This document shows, in pieces, positions 17,411 through 26,940 of a DNA stretch of 35,725 nucleotides. A program made the position numbers and the translations under genes. Position 1 is the first letter of the stretch; every line of letters begins with the position of its first letter. Location of the stretch: NCBI GenBank assembly GCA_030148625.1, contig JASBTC010000053.1, positions 1-35,725 of the forward strand. Direction: 5' to 3'. Under the pieces are notes generated by a model. It saw only the letters and a program-made list of their open reading frames with translations. It did no database searches and was not told where the DNA came from. The stretch is from Sphingobium sp. GTDB taxonomy: Bacteria > Pseudomonadota > Alphaproteobacteria > Sphingomonadales > Sphingomonadaceae.

Positions 17411-17499
17411 CGTCATTCCCGCGAAAGCGGGAATCCCGCTTTTCTGATCTCCGGATCGAAAAAATGAGAAGCGGGATTCCCGCTTTCGCGGGAATGACG
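17411..17499. repeat. Dispersed palindromic repeat, type 2 (CGTCATTCCCGCGAAAGCGG)
   Basis: Two long complementary arms: CGTCATTCCCGCGAAAGCGG... from 17411 and its complement ending at 17499, around a centre of about 27 nt. Each arm also contains its own short GCGGGA/TCCCGC hairpin. This is a familiar intergenic repeat in sphingomonads. It follows valS and could end its transcript. Confidence 0.8.
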
Positions 17500-17527
17500 T
17501 AGGGGCAAGGCGTCAGGGAGAAGCGGG

Positions 17528-18985
17528 ATGGCCGAGACAGAGAAAAAGACCGGCATCCACGATCTCACCCAGGGTCCGATCACGCGCACTCTGCTGATCT
17601 TCGCGCTGCCGACGCTGGGATCGAACGTCCTCCAGTCGCTCAACGGATCGGTCAACGCCATCTGGGTGGGGCGTTTCCTGGGCGAGAATGCGATCGCGGC
17701 GACTGCGAACGCCAATATCATCATGTTCCTGATGTTCGCGCTGGTCTTCGGTTTCGGCATGGCGGCGACGATCATGGTCGGCCAGGCTTTCGGGCGCCGC
17801 GACGTCGATGCCGCGCGCCGCGCCATCGGCAGCGCTCTCGGCATGTTCGTGCTGCTGGCGATCGTGATCGCGGTGGTGGGCTGGATCTATTCCCCGCAGA
17901 TCCTGCATCTGCTCGCGACACCGCCAGAGGCGGAGGTGATGGCGCTTGCCTATCTGCGGATCATCTTCCTGGTGATGCCGGCGTCCTTCCTGTCGGTGCT
18001 GCTGATGATGGGCCTGCGCGGTGCAGGCGATTCGATGACACCGCTCTGGTTCATGGTGCTGAGCGTGTTGCTCGACATGATCCTCAATCCTCTGCTGATC
18101 CTGGGTGTCGGGCCGTTCCCCGAACTCGGCATCGCCGGATCGGCATTGTCCAATGTGATCGCGGGCTATGTCAGCGCGATCGCGATGGTCGTCTATATCT
18201 ATGCGAAGGATCTGCCGCTGAGGTTGCGCGGGCCGGAACTCGCCTATCTCAAGCCCGATCCCGCACTGCTCAGGATGATCCTGGCCAAGGGCTTTCCGAT
18301 GGGCCTGCAGATGATCGTCATGTCGACCGCCGGTCTCGCCATGACCGGTCTCGTGAACCGCGAAGGGCTGCTCTACGCCGCCGCCTTCGGCGTGATCCAG
18401 CAACTCTGGACCTATGTGCAGATGCCGGCAATGGCGATCGGTGCGGCGGTCAGCGCGATGGCCGCGCAGAATATCGGGGCAGGGCGGTGGGACCGGATCG
18501 CCCAGATCACGCGATCGGGCATTATCGCCAATCTTGCCATGACCGGCGCGCTCGTGCTGATCCTGGTCCTGTTCGATCGCTACGCGCTCGCGCTGTTCCT
18601 GGGCGGCGCCAGCCCGGCGATCCCGCTCGCCGCGCATATCCATCTGATCTCGGGCTGGAGTTTCATCCTGTTCGGCATCACACTGATCCTGTTCGGTGTG
18701 ATGCGCGCGAACGGTGCGGTCTATGGTCCGCTCATCACGCTGGTCATCGCGCTCTATCCGGTGCGCCTGGGCTTCATCCTGTTTATGCGCGACACGCTGG
18801 GCCCCGACGCGCTCTGGCTCAGCTTCCCGATCGGTTCGCTTGTCACCGTCCTGCTCGCCATCGCCTTTTATCGCTCCAACAGCTGGCGTCGCGCGACGCT
18901 GATGGTGCCGCCCGGTCCCGAGGAATGCCGCGAGGCAGTCAATTCGGAAACCGAGCCGGCCGGGCGGTTGACACCGACGGCATGA
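17528..18985 (+). CDS. MATE-family efflux transporter
   Basis: A 485-residue membrane protein with about 12 hydrophobic segments in two similar halves, typical of MATE (NorM/DinF) exporters. Diagnostic stretches include [20 protein letters not shown] at the start, [15 protein letters not shown] after the second helix, and [20 protein letters not shown] at the start of the second half. MATE proteins expel drugs, dyes or metabolites in exchange for Na+ or H+. The substrate cannot be told. GGGAG precedes the ATG by 7 nt. The trhO gene starts 4 nt after the stop, so cotranscription is likely. Confidence 0.92.
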   Translation: MAETEKKTGIHDLTQGPITRTLLIFALPTLGSNVLQSLNGSVNAIWVGRFLGENAIAATANANIIMFLMFALVFGFGMAATIMVGQAFGRRDVDAARRAIGSALGMFVLLAIVIAVVGWIYSPQILHLLATPPEAEVMALAYLRIIFLVMPASFLSVLLMMGLRGAGDSMTPLWFMVLSVLLDMILNPLLILGVGPFPELGIAGSALSNVIAGYVSAIAMVVYIYAKDLPLRLRGPELAYLKPDPALLRMILAKGFPMGLQMIVMSTAGLAMTGLVNREGLLYAAAFGVIQQLWTYVQMPAMAIGAAVSAMAAQNIGAGRWDRIAQITRSGIIANLAMTGALVLILVLFDRYALALFLGGASPAIPLAAHIHLISGWSFILFGITLILFGVMRANGAVYGPLITLVIALYPVRLGFILFMRDTLGPDALWLSFPIGSLVTVLLAIAFYRSNSWRRATLMVPPGPEECREAVNSETEPAGRLTPTA

Positions 18986-18989
18986 TGCG

Positions 18990-19946
18990 ATGGCCCCGGA
19001 CGTGATACAGCCCAGCCTGCCGATCTGCGTTGCGGCGCTCTACAAGTTCACGCCTTTCGCCGATTGCGCGGCGATCCGTGCCGATCTCGCCGAGATGTGC
19101 CACGCACAGGCGATCAAGGGGACTTTGCTGGTCGCGCGCGAAGGCATCAACGGTACGATCGCGGGATCCGATATGGCGATCGAGCAAATATTGGCGGCGA
19201 TCCGTGCGCTGCCGGGCTGCGCCGATCTCGACGTCAAATTCTCACGTGCGGCGACGCTGCCGTTCCACCGGATGAAAGTGCGGCTGAAGCGCGAGATCGT
19301 GACGATGGGAGAACCCGATATCGATCCGCTCGCCAGTGTCGGGCATTATGTCGCGCCCACCGACTGGAATGCGTTGATCTCCGATCCCGGCACCATCGTC
19401 ATCGACACGCGCAACGATTATGAAGTGGCGGTCGGCAGCTTTGCCGGCGCGATCGATCCGAAGACGCGCACGTTCCGCGATTTCCCCGCCTGGTTCCGCG
19501 CCGAGCGCGAACGTCTGCTGGGCGAAGGCACGCCGCCGAAGGTCGCGATGTTCTGCACCGGCGGGATACGCTGCGAAAAATCGACGGCGTTCCTGAAGGC
19601 GGAGGGCCTGGACGAGGTCTATCACCTGCAGGGTGGGATCTTGAATTATCTGGAGACCATCCCCGCTGAGCGGAGCCTTTGGGAAGGCGAATGTTTCGTG
19701 TTCGATCAGCGAGTGACGGTTGGCCACGGCCTCGCGCCGGGCTCGTATACGCTCTGCCATGGCTGCCGCCGTCCCGTCGGAGCGACCGATCTCGCTTCGC
19801 CGCTTTACGTCGAGGGTGTCAGTTGCCCGACCTGCCATGCCGAGCGCACCGAAGAACAGCGTGCCGGCTATGCGGAGCGGCATCGTCAGGAAAGCCTGGC
19901 CGAGGCACGGGGCGAGGCGCATATCGGCGCGCGGCGTGACGACTAG
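18990..19946 (+). CDS. trhO: tRNA uridine(34) hydroxylase (rhodanese-like)
   Basis: A 318-residue TrhO/YceA homologue. The N-terminal domain begins [19 protein letters not shown] and contains [16 protein letters not shown] rhodanese domain follows, with the active-site loop [10 protein letters not shown] (Cys189), preceded by [12 protein letters not shown]-terminal zinc-ribbon-like part has Cys pairs (LCHGC and CPTC). Family knowledge: TrhO uses oxygen to make 5-hydroxyuridine at position 34 of tRNAs. It is joined to the MATE gene by a 4-nt gap without its own clear Shine-Dalgarno. The TAG stop lies inside the palindrome at 19943-19998. Confidence 0.93.
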   Translation: MAPDVIQPSLPICVAALYKFTPFADCAAIRADLAEMCHAQAIKGTLLVAREGINGTIAGSDMAIEQILAAIRALPGCADLDVKFSRAATLPFHRMKVRLKREIVTMGEPDIDPLASVGHYVAPTDWNALISDPGTIVIDTRNDYEVAVGSFAGAIDPKTRTFRDFPAWFRAERERLLGEGTPPKVAMFCTGGIRCEKSTAFLKAEGLDEVYHLQGGILNYLETIPAERSLWEGECFVFDQRVTVGHGLAPGSYTLCHGCRRPVGATDLASPLYVEGVSCPTCHAERTEEQRAGYAERHRQESLAEARGEAHIGARRDD

Positions 19947-19998
19947 GGTCCAGACCCATTATTTATGAGGCCTCATCAATAATGGGTCTGGACCCTAG
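19943..19998. repeat. 56-bp near-perfect palindrome spanning a gene junction
   Basis: CTAGGGTCCAGACCCATTAT... reads the same on both strands across 56 bp with a single mismatched pair: 28-bp arms with almost no loop. It contains the trhO stop (TAG, 19944-19946) in the left arm and the GST start codon (ATG, 19982) in the right arm. As RNA it would be a very strong hairpin; as DNA it could form a cruciform. The core GGGTCCAGACCC looks like another dispersed repeat. There is no T-run, so intrinsic termination is uncertain. Confidence 0.9.
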
Positions 19999-20620
19999 GC
20001 CAGTTCTCTACAGCTTTCGCCGCTGCCCCTATGCCATGCGGGCACGGCTCGCGCTGATCGTCAGCGGTACGATCTGCGAGATCCGCGAAGTGAAGCTGGC
20101 CGACAAGCCGGCGGAGATGATCGCTGCATCGCCAAAGGCGACCGTGCCGGTGCTGGTGCTGCCAGACGGACGCGTGATCGACGAGAGCCTGGACATCATG
20201 CGCTGGGCGCTCGATCGGAATGATCCGGAGCACTGGCGCGACCATGCGGAGGATGCCTTGATCGCGGTCAATGACGGGTCCTTCAAACATCATCTCGATC
20301 GCTACAAATATCCTGATCGTCACGCGTCCGATCCGACGGCACATCGCGGCGCAGGCCTGGAATTGCTCCGCGGACTGGAGGCACGGCTGGTCTCGAACGT
20401 CTATCTCTGCGGCGAGGCGCGAGGGCTGACCGATGCCGCGATCATGCCCTTTGTCCGCCAGTTCGCCGAGACCGATCGACTATGGTTCGACGCCCAGCCG
20501 CTGCCGGGCGTGCAGGCCTGGCTTGCGCGGCAGCTTGCTGCGCCGCTGTTCGCGGCTGCGATGATCCGCCTGGCTCCCTGGCGGGCAGGCGACACGCCGA
20601 TCATCTTCCCGGACGGCTGA
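19982..20620 (+). CDS. Glutathione S-transferase family protein
   Basis: A 212-residue GST-fold protein. The thioredoxin-like N-terminal domain has RPVLYSFRRCPYAMRARLAL, with a Cys at the usual active position, and KATVPVLVLPDGRVIDESLD, carrying the cis-Pro and the Glu-Ser glutathione-binding pair. An all-helical C-terminal domain follows. Possible roles are glutathione-dependent reduction or conjugation; the substrate is unknown. The ATG at 19982 is the only start keeping the conserved N-terminus, and it lies within the 56-bp palindrome. The first six residues (MGLDPR) are therefore repeat-derived. A GAGG 11 nt upstream, also in the palindrome, is the only Shine-Dalgarno candidate. Confidence 0.88.
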   Translation: MGLDPRPVLYSFRRCPYAMRARLALIVSGTICEIREVKLADKPAEMIAASPKATVPVLVLPDGRVIDESLDIMRWALDRNDPEHWRDHAEDALIAVNDGSFKHHLDRYKYPDRHASDPTAHRGAGLELLRGLEARLVSNVYLCGEARGLTDAAIMPFVRQFAETDRLWFDAQPLPGVQAWLARQLAAPLFAAAMIRLAPWRAGDTPIIFPDG

Positions 20621-20709
20621 ATGTCCATTTCGGGAGTGAGTCCGTCTTCCCAGGGATTTTTATCTCGGCTAATCCGCCGGTGTTACGAAGATAACGGGGA
20701 GGTTGCGTG

Positions 20710-22443
20710 ATGCGTTGCTGGTCGAGAATGATCCGGACGGGCGTGTTGCTCTATGCGGCGGTGTCGTTGCCGGCCATCGCGCAGAGCTCATCCAGCGATA
20801 CGATGGCGAAGATCGCCGACGATATCGTCGCCAACCGTCTGGCCGCCAATCCATTCCTGCCGCTCTATGCCGAGATCGGCGGCGGACGGAACGACATATT
20901 GATCGATATCAGCCCGGCCGCGATCGCGCGCAACAATGCCGAGGTCGATGCGCTGCTCGCCCGGCTCGACGCACTCGACCCGAAGACGCTGCCCGACCGG
21001 GCGACCATCCGCGACTATGCGATCGCGCGGGAGATGCTGGAGGCGGAGCGGGGCCTGCGCGTCTGCCACAGCGAGCTCTGGACGGTCTCGCACATGGACG
21101 GCTGGCCGGGCAACTTCGCCAATCTGGTCGAACGCCAGCCCGTCGCCACTGCGAAGGATCGCGCCGATGCGCTCGCCCGCTGGGGCAGTCTGCCCGATTA
21201 TATCGCCGCCGACATCGCCAATCTGAAACAGGGCATCGCCAAGGGCTATGTCGTGCCACGTTCGGTGGCGGTGCGCGTGCTGGCGCAGGTCGAGGGACTG
21301 ATTACCGGGACGCCCGAGGCATCGCCTTTCTTCGTGCCCGCCAAGACCGTCGACGATGCCGCGTTCAAGGCGGCGTTCGCGGCCTTGATACGCGACAAGA
21401 TCACACCGGCGATCCGTGGTTATCGCGACTTCCTGCGCGACACCTATATTCCCGCCGCGCGCGAAAGCCTGTCGGTGCTCGATCTGCCCGACGGCCGGGC
21501 CTGCTACAATGCCATGCTGCGCTCCTACACGACGCTCGACCGGCCGGGCGAGGATGTCGCGGCATTGGGCGAGCGCACCGTTGCCGCCAATGTCGCCGAC
21601 GTCCGCGCCATCGGCAAGAAACTCTACGGCACCGACGATTTCTCGCAGATCGTCGCGCGGGTGAAGGCGGACCCGGAAGAGCGCTTCGCATCGAAGGAAG
21701 AGATTGTCGCCTATAATCGCGATGTCGTGGAGCGCGCCCGCACCGCAGTGGCCGCGCTGATCGACAATGTGCCGCAGCAGCCACTGGAAGTGCGGCCGAT
21801 GACCGACGCGATGGAGGAGTCGGGCGCCAGTTCCAACTATACCCCCGCCGCCGACCCGGCGAAACCCGCGCTTTACATGCTCCAGGTCGGCAAGGTCGAG
21901 GATGCCCGCCGCGCCGACATGGCGATCACCGCGGTGCATGAAGGCTATCCCGGCCATCATCTGCAATTCGCCTATGCTGCGCGGCTGCCCAACAGCCGGC
22001 TTTCGAAGATCGGCTTCAATTCGGCCTATATCGAGGGCTGGGCGCGCTATGCCGAGCGCATGTCCGAAGAGATCGGCCTGCTCGATACGCCTCAGATGAA
22101 GATCTCCCGGCGCGCATGGCCCGCGCGCGGCATGGTCGCCGATCCCGGCCTGCACATCGGCAAATGGGATCGCGACCGGCTCGTCTCCTATCTGAGCGAA
22201 ACCGGTCGTTTCCCGCCCGAAGTGGCAAAGGGGATGATCGATCGCATCGCGATCCTGCCGGGACAACTCACCGCTTATGATTCGGGCGGGCTCGAAATCC
22301 TGGCGCTCCGCGACCAGGCGCAGAAGGCGCTGGGCAAGCACTTCGACATCAAGGCGTTCAATGCCGTGGTGCTCGGCGACGGCGTCGTGCCGCTGGCGCT
22401 GCTGCGCAAGAATGTGGAGGCCTGGATCGCCAGCCGGAAGTAG
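20710..22443 (+). CDS. DUF885 family exported protein (putative metallopeptidase)
   Basis: A 577-residue protein with a signal peptide (RTGVLLYAAVSLPAIAQ, about residues 9-25). The DUF885 hallmark HEGYPGHHLQ is at residues 410-419; its His-Glu-x3-x-His arrangement resembles a zinc-peptidase motif, and AYIEGWARYAERM about 25 residues later supplies a further Glu. The C-terminus has PGQLTAYDSGGLEILALRDQ, also standard. Family members are periplasmic or secreted with proposed peptidase activity, not proven here. GGGGAGG 7 nt before the ATG at 20710 fixes the start. Confidence 0.88.
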   Translation: MRCWSRMIRTGVLLYAAVSLPAIAQSSSSDTMAKIADDIVANRLAANPFLPLYAEIGGGRNDILIDISPAAIARNNAEVDALLARLDALDPKTLPDRATIRDYAIAREMLEAERGLRVCHSELWTVSHMDGWPGNFANLVERQPVATAKDRADALARWGSLPDYIAADIANLKQGIAKGYVVPRSVAVRVLAQVEGLITGTPEASPFFVPAKTVDDAAFKAAFAALIRDKITPAIRGYRDFLRDTYIPAARESLSVLDLPDGRACYNAMLRSYTTLDRPGEDVAALGERTVAANVADVRAIGKKLYGTDDFSQIVARVKADPEERFASKEEIVAYNRDVVERARTAVAALIDNVPQQPLEVRPMTDAMEESGASSNYTPAADPAKPALYMLQVGKVEDARRADMAITAVHEGYPGHHLQFAYAARLPNSRLSKIGFNSAYIEGWARYAERMSEEIGLLDTPQMKISRRAWPARGMVADPGLHIGKWDRDRLVSYLSETGRFPPEVAKGMIDRIAILPGQLTAYDSGGLEILALRDQAQKALGKHFDIKAFNAVVLGDGVVPLALLRKNVEAWIASRK

Positions 22444-22501
22444 GGGGCCTGAAAGAGAGTGAGACTTTTCGGAAAGGCGCCGAGCCAAGGCTTTTTTGCT
22501 T

Positions 22502-22614
22502 CGTCACCCTGAACTCGTTTCAGGGTCCATGTCGGGATCTTCGCTGTCGCGTGGGTTGTGGCATGGATACTGAAACAAGCCCGTCCCGAGCTTGTCGAGG
22601 GGTTCAGCATGACG
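22502..22614. repeat. Dispersed palindromic repeat, type 3 (CGTCACCCTGAACTCGTTTC)
   Basis: The outer arms CGTCACCCTGAAC and GTTCAGCATGACG, and the inner arms CTCGTTTCAGGGTCCATG and CATGGATACTGAAACAAG, are imperfect inverted complements around a centre of about 30 nt. It is a third kind of intergenic palindrome, of the TTTCAGGGTCCA type common in sphingomonads. It lies between the convergent DUF885 and lipid kinase genes. Confidence 0.75.
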
Positions 22615-22640
22615 GGATGGTGGCTTGTCGGCGACAGGCC

Positions 22641-23522
22641 TCACCCCTTCGGTGCCGCAACCTCGATAATCCCCGCCGCCACGCGCGCCACCACCGGGGT
22701 TTTCGCCAGCACTTCGCCGTCGATCGAGATCGCCAGCGGCGGTTCGGTGCGGACCTTGATCTCCCGTCCCGAAAAGCTCTCCACCGTTTCCTTGCGTGCA
22801 TCGAGGCGGAAGAAGCTGGTGAACCAGTTCCACACGAGCCGGCGTTTGACATGGCCGGTGACCGCCTGGACGATGATCTCGCCGCTGTCGGGCTCGGCGT
22901 CGTCGATCAGTTCGGTGCCGCCGTGGAACGCACCGTTGGAGATGCGAACCTCCACCACTTTCAGCCGGGTTTCCTTGCCGTCCTGCTCGACGATCAGGAC
23001 AAAGGGTTTGAAGCGGAAGAATTTCCACACCGCCCACATCAGATAACCGGTCCGCCCCAGCGCGGCTTTCAGCCCGTGCGGCACGGTCTCGGCGATCAGC
23101 GGCGAGATGCCGATCGCCGCGCAATTGGCGAAATAGTCGCCATCGACCATGCCCAGGTCGATGCGGCGGAAATGACCCGCACCGATCACGTCCATCGCAC
23201 CCTGCAGGTCGAGCGGGATGCCCAATGTCCGCGCGAAACTGTTGGCGGTGCCGAGCGGCAGCACGCCCAATGCGACATGTTCGCCGACCAGCAGGTCGAC
23301 CAGTCCGCTGATCGTGCCGTCGCCGCCGCCCAGGATCACCATGTCGGGCTTGTCCGCCAGCGCACGGCGCACCGTCGCTTCGAGCAGGCTCGGCCGACGC
23401 ACTTCATATGCCTTGACGGAAAATGGCAAATTGTCCGCCGCTGCCCTGGCCTTGCGGAAGAGCTTGCGCCCCTTGCGCGACTGGGCGTTGACGATCAGCG
23501 CGGCGGAGCGGATGGTTCGCAT
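22641..23522 (-). CDS. Diacylglycerol kinase-family lipid kinase
   Basis: About 293 residues. The catalytic N-terminal domain begins SAALIVNAQSRKG and has the nucleotide-binding VILGGGDGTISGLVD (GGGDGT) and LPLGTANSFARTLG. The C-terminal beta domain includes LKVVEVRISNGAFHGG and ends in SIDGEVLAKTPV. The family (DagK/LCB5/YegS) phosphorylates diacylglycerol or other lipid alcohols at the membrane. The start is uncertain: ATGs at 23522, 23537 and 23570 are in frame, none with a clear Shine-Dalgarno. 23522 gives the usual family start. The gene is divergent from hemB. Confidence 0.85.
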   Translation of the reverse strand: MRTIRSAALIVNAQSRKGRKLFRKARAAADNLPFSVKAYEVRRPSLLEATVRRALADKPDMVILGGGDGTISGLVDLLVGEHVALGVLPLGTANSFARTLGIPLDLQGAMDVIGAGHFRRIDLGMVDGDYFANCAAIGISPLIAETVPHGLKAALGRTGYLMWAVWKFFRFKPFVLIVEQDGKETRLKVVEVRISNGAFHGGTELIDDAEPDSGEIIVQAVTGHVKRRLVWNWFTSFFRLDARKETVESFSGREIKVRTEPPLAISIDGEVLAKTPVVARVAAGIIEVAAPKG

Positions 23523-23636
23523 CGATGCACAACGCATGGCGGGCGGTCCGGGCGCAAGACATTCTTTCATGGACGCCCGTGCGCGGGCGAACGCAGGGAC
23601 TTGCGGTCGCGCGCCCAAAGTCCGAAAGCAGCGGCC

Positions 23637-24626
23637 ATGACCGCCGCATTTCCCGCTTTGCGCCTTCGTCGCACCCGCTCAGCGCCGTGGAGCCGATCGC
23701 TCCATGCCGAAACCGTGCTGACTCCCGCCGATCTGATCTGGCCGCTGTTCATCTGCGAAGGGGAGAATGTCGAGGAACCCGTGGCAAGCCTGCCCGGCGT
23801 TTCGCGCTGGTCGGTCGACAATATCGTCGCGCGGGCCAGGGACGCGCGCGATCTGGGTATTCCGTGCATCGCGCTGTTCCCCAATACCCCGCATGACCGG
23901 CGCACCGATGGCGGCGAGGAAGCGCTCAATCCCGACAATCTGATGTGCCGCGCCATTCGCGCAACGAAGGATGCGGTACCCGAGGTCGGCGTGCTGACCG
24001 ACGTCGCGCTCGATCCCTATACCGCGCACGGCCATGACGGGCTGCTCGATGCGGCCGGCTATGTGCTCAACGACGCGACCTCGGAGGTGCTGGTGGGGCA
24101 GGCGCTCAATCAGGCGCGTGCCGGTGCCGACATCATCGCGCCGTCCGACATGATGGATGGCCGTGTCGGCGCGATCCGTGTCGCGCTGGAGAGCGAGGGC
24201 TTCGTCAACGCGCAGATCATGGCCTATGCCGCCAAATATGCGAGCGCATTCTATGGTCCGTTCCGCGATGCCGTCGGTTCGCGCGGGCTGCTGAAGGGTG
24301 ACAAGAAGACCTATCAGATGGATTCGGCCAATAGCGAGGAGGCTCTGCGCGAAGTCGCGGCCGATCTGGCCGAGGGTGCCGACAGTGTGATGGTGAAGCC
24401 TGGTCTGCCCTATCTCGACATCGTTCGCCGTGTGAAAGATCGGTTTGAAGTGCCTGTTTTTGCTTATCAGGTCTCCGGTGAATATGCGATGATCGAGGCG
24501 TCGGCGGCGGCGGGCGCGGGTGAGCGCGACGCGCTGGTGCTGGAGACGCTGATGGCGTTCAAACGCGCTGGCTGCTCGGGTGTGCTCACCTATCACGCGG
24601 CGCACGCGGCGCGGCTGCTCTCGTAA
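23637..24626 (+). CDS. hemB: Delta-aminolevulinic acid dehydratase (porphobilinogen synthase)
   Basis: A 329-residue HemB, which condenses two 5-aminolevulinate molecules to porphobilinogen in haem synthesis. The Schiff-base lysines are present: Lys200 (AYAAKYASAFYGPFRDA) and Lys254 (VMVKPGLPYLD). The metal loop reads TDVALDPYTAHGHDG, lacking the three cysteines of zinc enzymes. This marks the magnesium-dependent form known from alphaproteobacteria and Pseudomonas. The ATG at 23637 has only a weak upstream AAAG, but the translated start (MTAAFPALRLRRTR) fits the family. Confidence 0.96.
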   Translation: MTAAFPALRLRRTRSAPWSRSLHAETVLTPADLIWPLFICEGENVEEPVASLPGVSRWSVDNIVARARDARDLGIPCIALFPNTPHDRRTDGGEEALNPDNLMCRAIRATKDAVPEVGVLTDVALDPYTAHGHDGLLDAAGYVLNDATSEVLVGQALNQARAGADIIAPSDMMDGRVGAIRVALESEGFVNAQIMAYAAKYASAFYGPFRDAVGSRGLLKGDKKTYQMDSANSEEALREVAADLAEGADSVMVKPGLPYLDIVRRVKDRFEVPVFAYQVSGEYAMIEASAAAGAGERDALVLETLMAFKRAGCSGVLTYHAAHAARLLS

Positions 24627-24684
24627 ACGCCGCCTTAACCATGCTTCCCCCAATGGATCCGACGAAGATGGGGGATTTTTCGGC

Positions 24685-26916
24685 ATGGCGACGATCGCGG
24701 AGTATTCGGGCGTGAGCCGGATGGGGCGGGGACCGCTGTTCGTCGTCACGATCCTGACCGGATCCTTCCTGCTGTTCCTTGTCCAGCCGATGATCGCGCG
24801 CATGGCGCTGCCCCGCCTCGGCGGCGCGCCGGCGGTGTGGAACAGCGCGATGCTGGTCTATCAGGCGCTGCTGCTTGGCGGCTATGCCTATGCCCATGCC
24901 ATCGGCCATCTGGCCCCCGCGCGTCAGGCACTGATCCATCTCGTCCTGTTCGCCGTTGCCGCGCTCTGGCTGCCGATCGGCTTGATCGCGAGCAATCCGC
25001 CGGCGGACGCCGCGCCGGTGATCTGGGTGCCCTGGCTGCTCGCGCTGTCGATCGGCCCGCTTTTCTTCGCGGTCGCCGCGCAGGCGCCCTTGATGCAGCG
25101 CTGGTACGGCATCGCCAGCGGTGGGCGCGATCCCTATGCCCTCTACGCCGCATCGAATCTGGGCAGCTTTGTCGGGCTGATCGGTTATCCGCTGATCGTC
25201 GAGCCGCGCCTGTCGATCGCGGGGCAGAGCGCGCTGTGGAGCGGGGGCTATGCGCTGCTGGCTCTGCTGGTCGTCGCCTGTGCGCTCACCCTGCCACGGT
25301 CGCGGGGGGCCGTGGTCGAGGTGCAGGCCGAACGCAGCGAGCGGCCGACTTTTGTCCGCTGGCTCCACTGGATCGTCCTGGCTGCCGTGCCTTCGGGCCT
25401 GATGCTGTCGACCACCACGCATCTGACCACGGATATCGTGGCGATGCCCTTGCTCTGGGTGATCCCGCTTGCGCTCTATCTGCTCAGCTTCAGTGCGGCT
25501 TTCGCGACGAATCGCGTGATCGCCGATGCGGTGACGCGGATGGCCCCGTTGCTGATCCTGGTGCTCGGCGGTTTCGCGCTGCTTGACGACGAGGCGCGGC
25601 CGTTGCTGCGCGCGGGGCTTAGCCTGTTGCTGCTGTTCGTCGTCGCGGTCGCGCTGCATACGCGGATGTACCGCCTTCGCCCCGCGCCCGACCGGCTGAC
25701 CGGATTCTACCTCGCAATGTCGATCGGTGGCGTGATCGGTGGGCTTTTCGCGGCGCTGCTGGCGCCTGTCACCTTCGACTGGACTTACGAACACCCGATT
25801 CTGATCGTCGCCGCCGCGCTGCTTGTGCCGCAGGCCCATTGGCTCGCGGCGCTCGACCGCGCCTGGGGATCGGGACAGCGCGCCCGCATCCTGGCCCTTG
25901 CCGTCGCGCTCGCCAGCCTGTTGGCTCTGGTTCTGAGCGTCTCGGGCGGAAAGGCAATTGCGGGCGCGGTGGTTCTGGTCCTCGGTGTCCTCAGCATCGG
26001 ACGCGCCATTCCCTTCACGGCGGCGGTTGCCGCGCTGCTCATGATCTTTGGCGGCTGGCAGTCCGTCGCCGCTTCGCTGACCGCAAACGCGCGCACACGC
26101 AGCTATTTCGGCGTTTATACCGTCACCACCGACCATCAGGCACAGGTACGACGCCTGGTCCATGGCACCACCGTTCATGGCACCCAGCTTTTGACGGCCG
26201 GGCAGGAGAGCGAACCGACCAGCTATTATATCCGTCGATCGGGCGTCGGTCGCGCGCTGACCATGTTGCCGGCGCTGGCGGGCCCCAATGCCCGTGTCGG
26301 GATCGTCGGGCTGGGGGCGGGCACGCTCGCCTGCTACGCGCGACCCGGTCAATCCTGGCGCTATTATGAGATCGATCCCATAGTCGTTGGCATCGCGCGC
26401 GATTCCGGGCAGTTCAGCTTTCTGTCGCGATGCGCGCGGGGTGCACCGATCGAGATCGGCGATGCGCGGTTGACGCTGCAATCGGCAGCGCCCGCGAGCC
26501 TCGATCTGCTGGCGCTGGACGCCTTCTCGTCCGATGCGGTGCCAATGCATCTGCTCACGCGCGAGGCATTCGGCATTTACCGTCGCACCCTCGCGCCGCG
26601 CGGCCTGTTGCTCGTCCATATCTCCAACCGTTATCTCAACCTGGAGCCCGTGATCGCCGCGGCTGCCCGGGACGGTGGCTGGCATGGCGCGATCCTGCCC
26701 TATTTCATCAGCCGCGATCCGAATCCGGTACCGCAAGGCGCCAGTTCGGTCTGGATCGCGCTGTCGCCGGACGCCGAAGTGATTGCGCGATTGGCGGCGC
26801 CCGCCGTAAAGGACCCCTCCGGCAACTGGCGGGCGCTTCGGACCAAGCCAGGCTTCGCCGCATGGACCGACGATTTTTCGAGCATCCTGCCGCTGGTCAA
26901 GGCATGGGCGCCGTGA
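24685..26916 (+). CDS. Membrane protein fused to a spermidine-synthase-like domain
   Basis: A 743-residue fusion. The first ~480 residues are strongly hydrophobic with about 12-14 membrane segments, starting VVTILTGSFLLFLVQPMIAR, which is characteristic of the fused MFS/spermidine synthase family. The C-terminal ~230 residues form a Rossmann-like methyltransferase domain with VGIVGLGAGTLACYAR, YEIDPIVVGIARD and LDLLALDAFSSDAVPMHLLT. Whether it makes a polyamine is unknown; many such fusions lack proven activity. GGGGGAT lies upstream of the ATG at 24685. The acetyltransferase gene follows after 24 nt. Confidence 0.85.
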   Translation: MATIAEYSGVSRMGRGPLFVVTILTGSFLLFLVQPMIARMALPRLGGAPAVWNSAMLVYQALLLGGYAYAHAIGHLAPARQALIHLVLFAVAALWLPIGLIASNPPADAAPVIWVPWLLALSIGPLFFAVAAQAPLMQRWYGIASGGRDPYALYAASNLGSFVGLIGYPLIVEPRLSIAGQSALWSGGYALLALLVVACALTLPRSRGAVVEVQAERSERPTFVRWLHWIVLAAVPSGLMLSTTTHLTTDIVAMPLLWVIPLALYLLSFSAAFATNRVIADAVTRMAPLLILVLGGFALLDDEARPLLRAGLSLLLLFVVAVALHTRMYRLRPAPDRLTGFYLAMSIGGVIGGLFAALLAPVTFDWTYEHPILIVAAALLVPQAHWLAALDRAWGSGQRARILALAVALASLLALVLSVSGGKAIAGAVVLVLGVLSIGRAIPFTAAVAALLMIFGGWQSVAASLTANARTRSYFGVYTVTTDHQAQVRRLVHGTTVHGTQLLTAGQESEPTSYYIRRSGVGRALTMLPALAGPNARVGIVGLGAGTLACYARPGQSWRYYEIDPIVVGIARDSGQFSFLSRCARGAPIEIGDARLTLQSAAPASLDLLALDAFSSDAVPMHLLTREAFGIYRRTLAPRGLLLVHISNRYLNLEPVIAAAARDGGWHGAILPYFISRDPNPVPQGASSVWIALSPDAEVIARLAAPAVKDPSGNWRALRTKPGFAAWTDDFSSILPLVKAWAP

Positions 26917-26940
26917 TGCGATAACAGGGGAGGGGGGAGC

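Noticed and set aside
22480..22500. Terminator-like T-run after the DUF885 gene
   Set aside because: The T-run (TTTTTT) is preceded only by a 4-bp stem with a 2-nt loop, too weak to call.
22551..23636. Long upstream extension of the hemB reading frame
   Set aside because: It runs antisense through the lipid kinase and the type-3 repeat. HemB proteins start at about the ATG at 23637.
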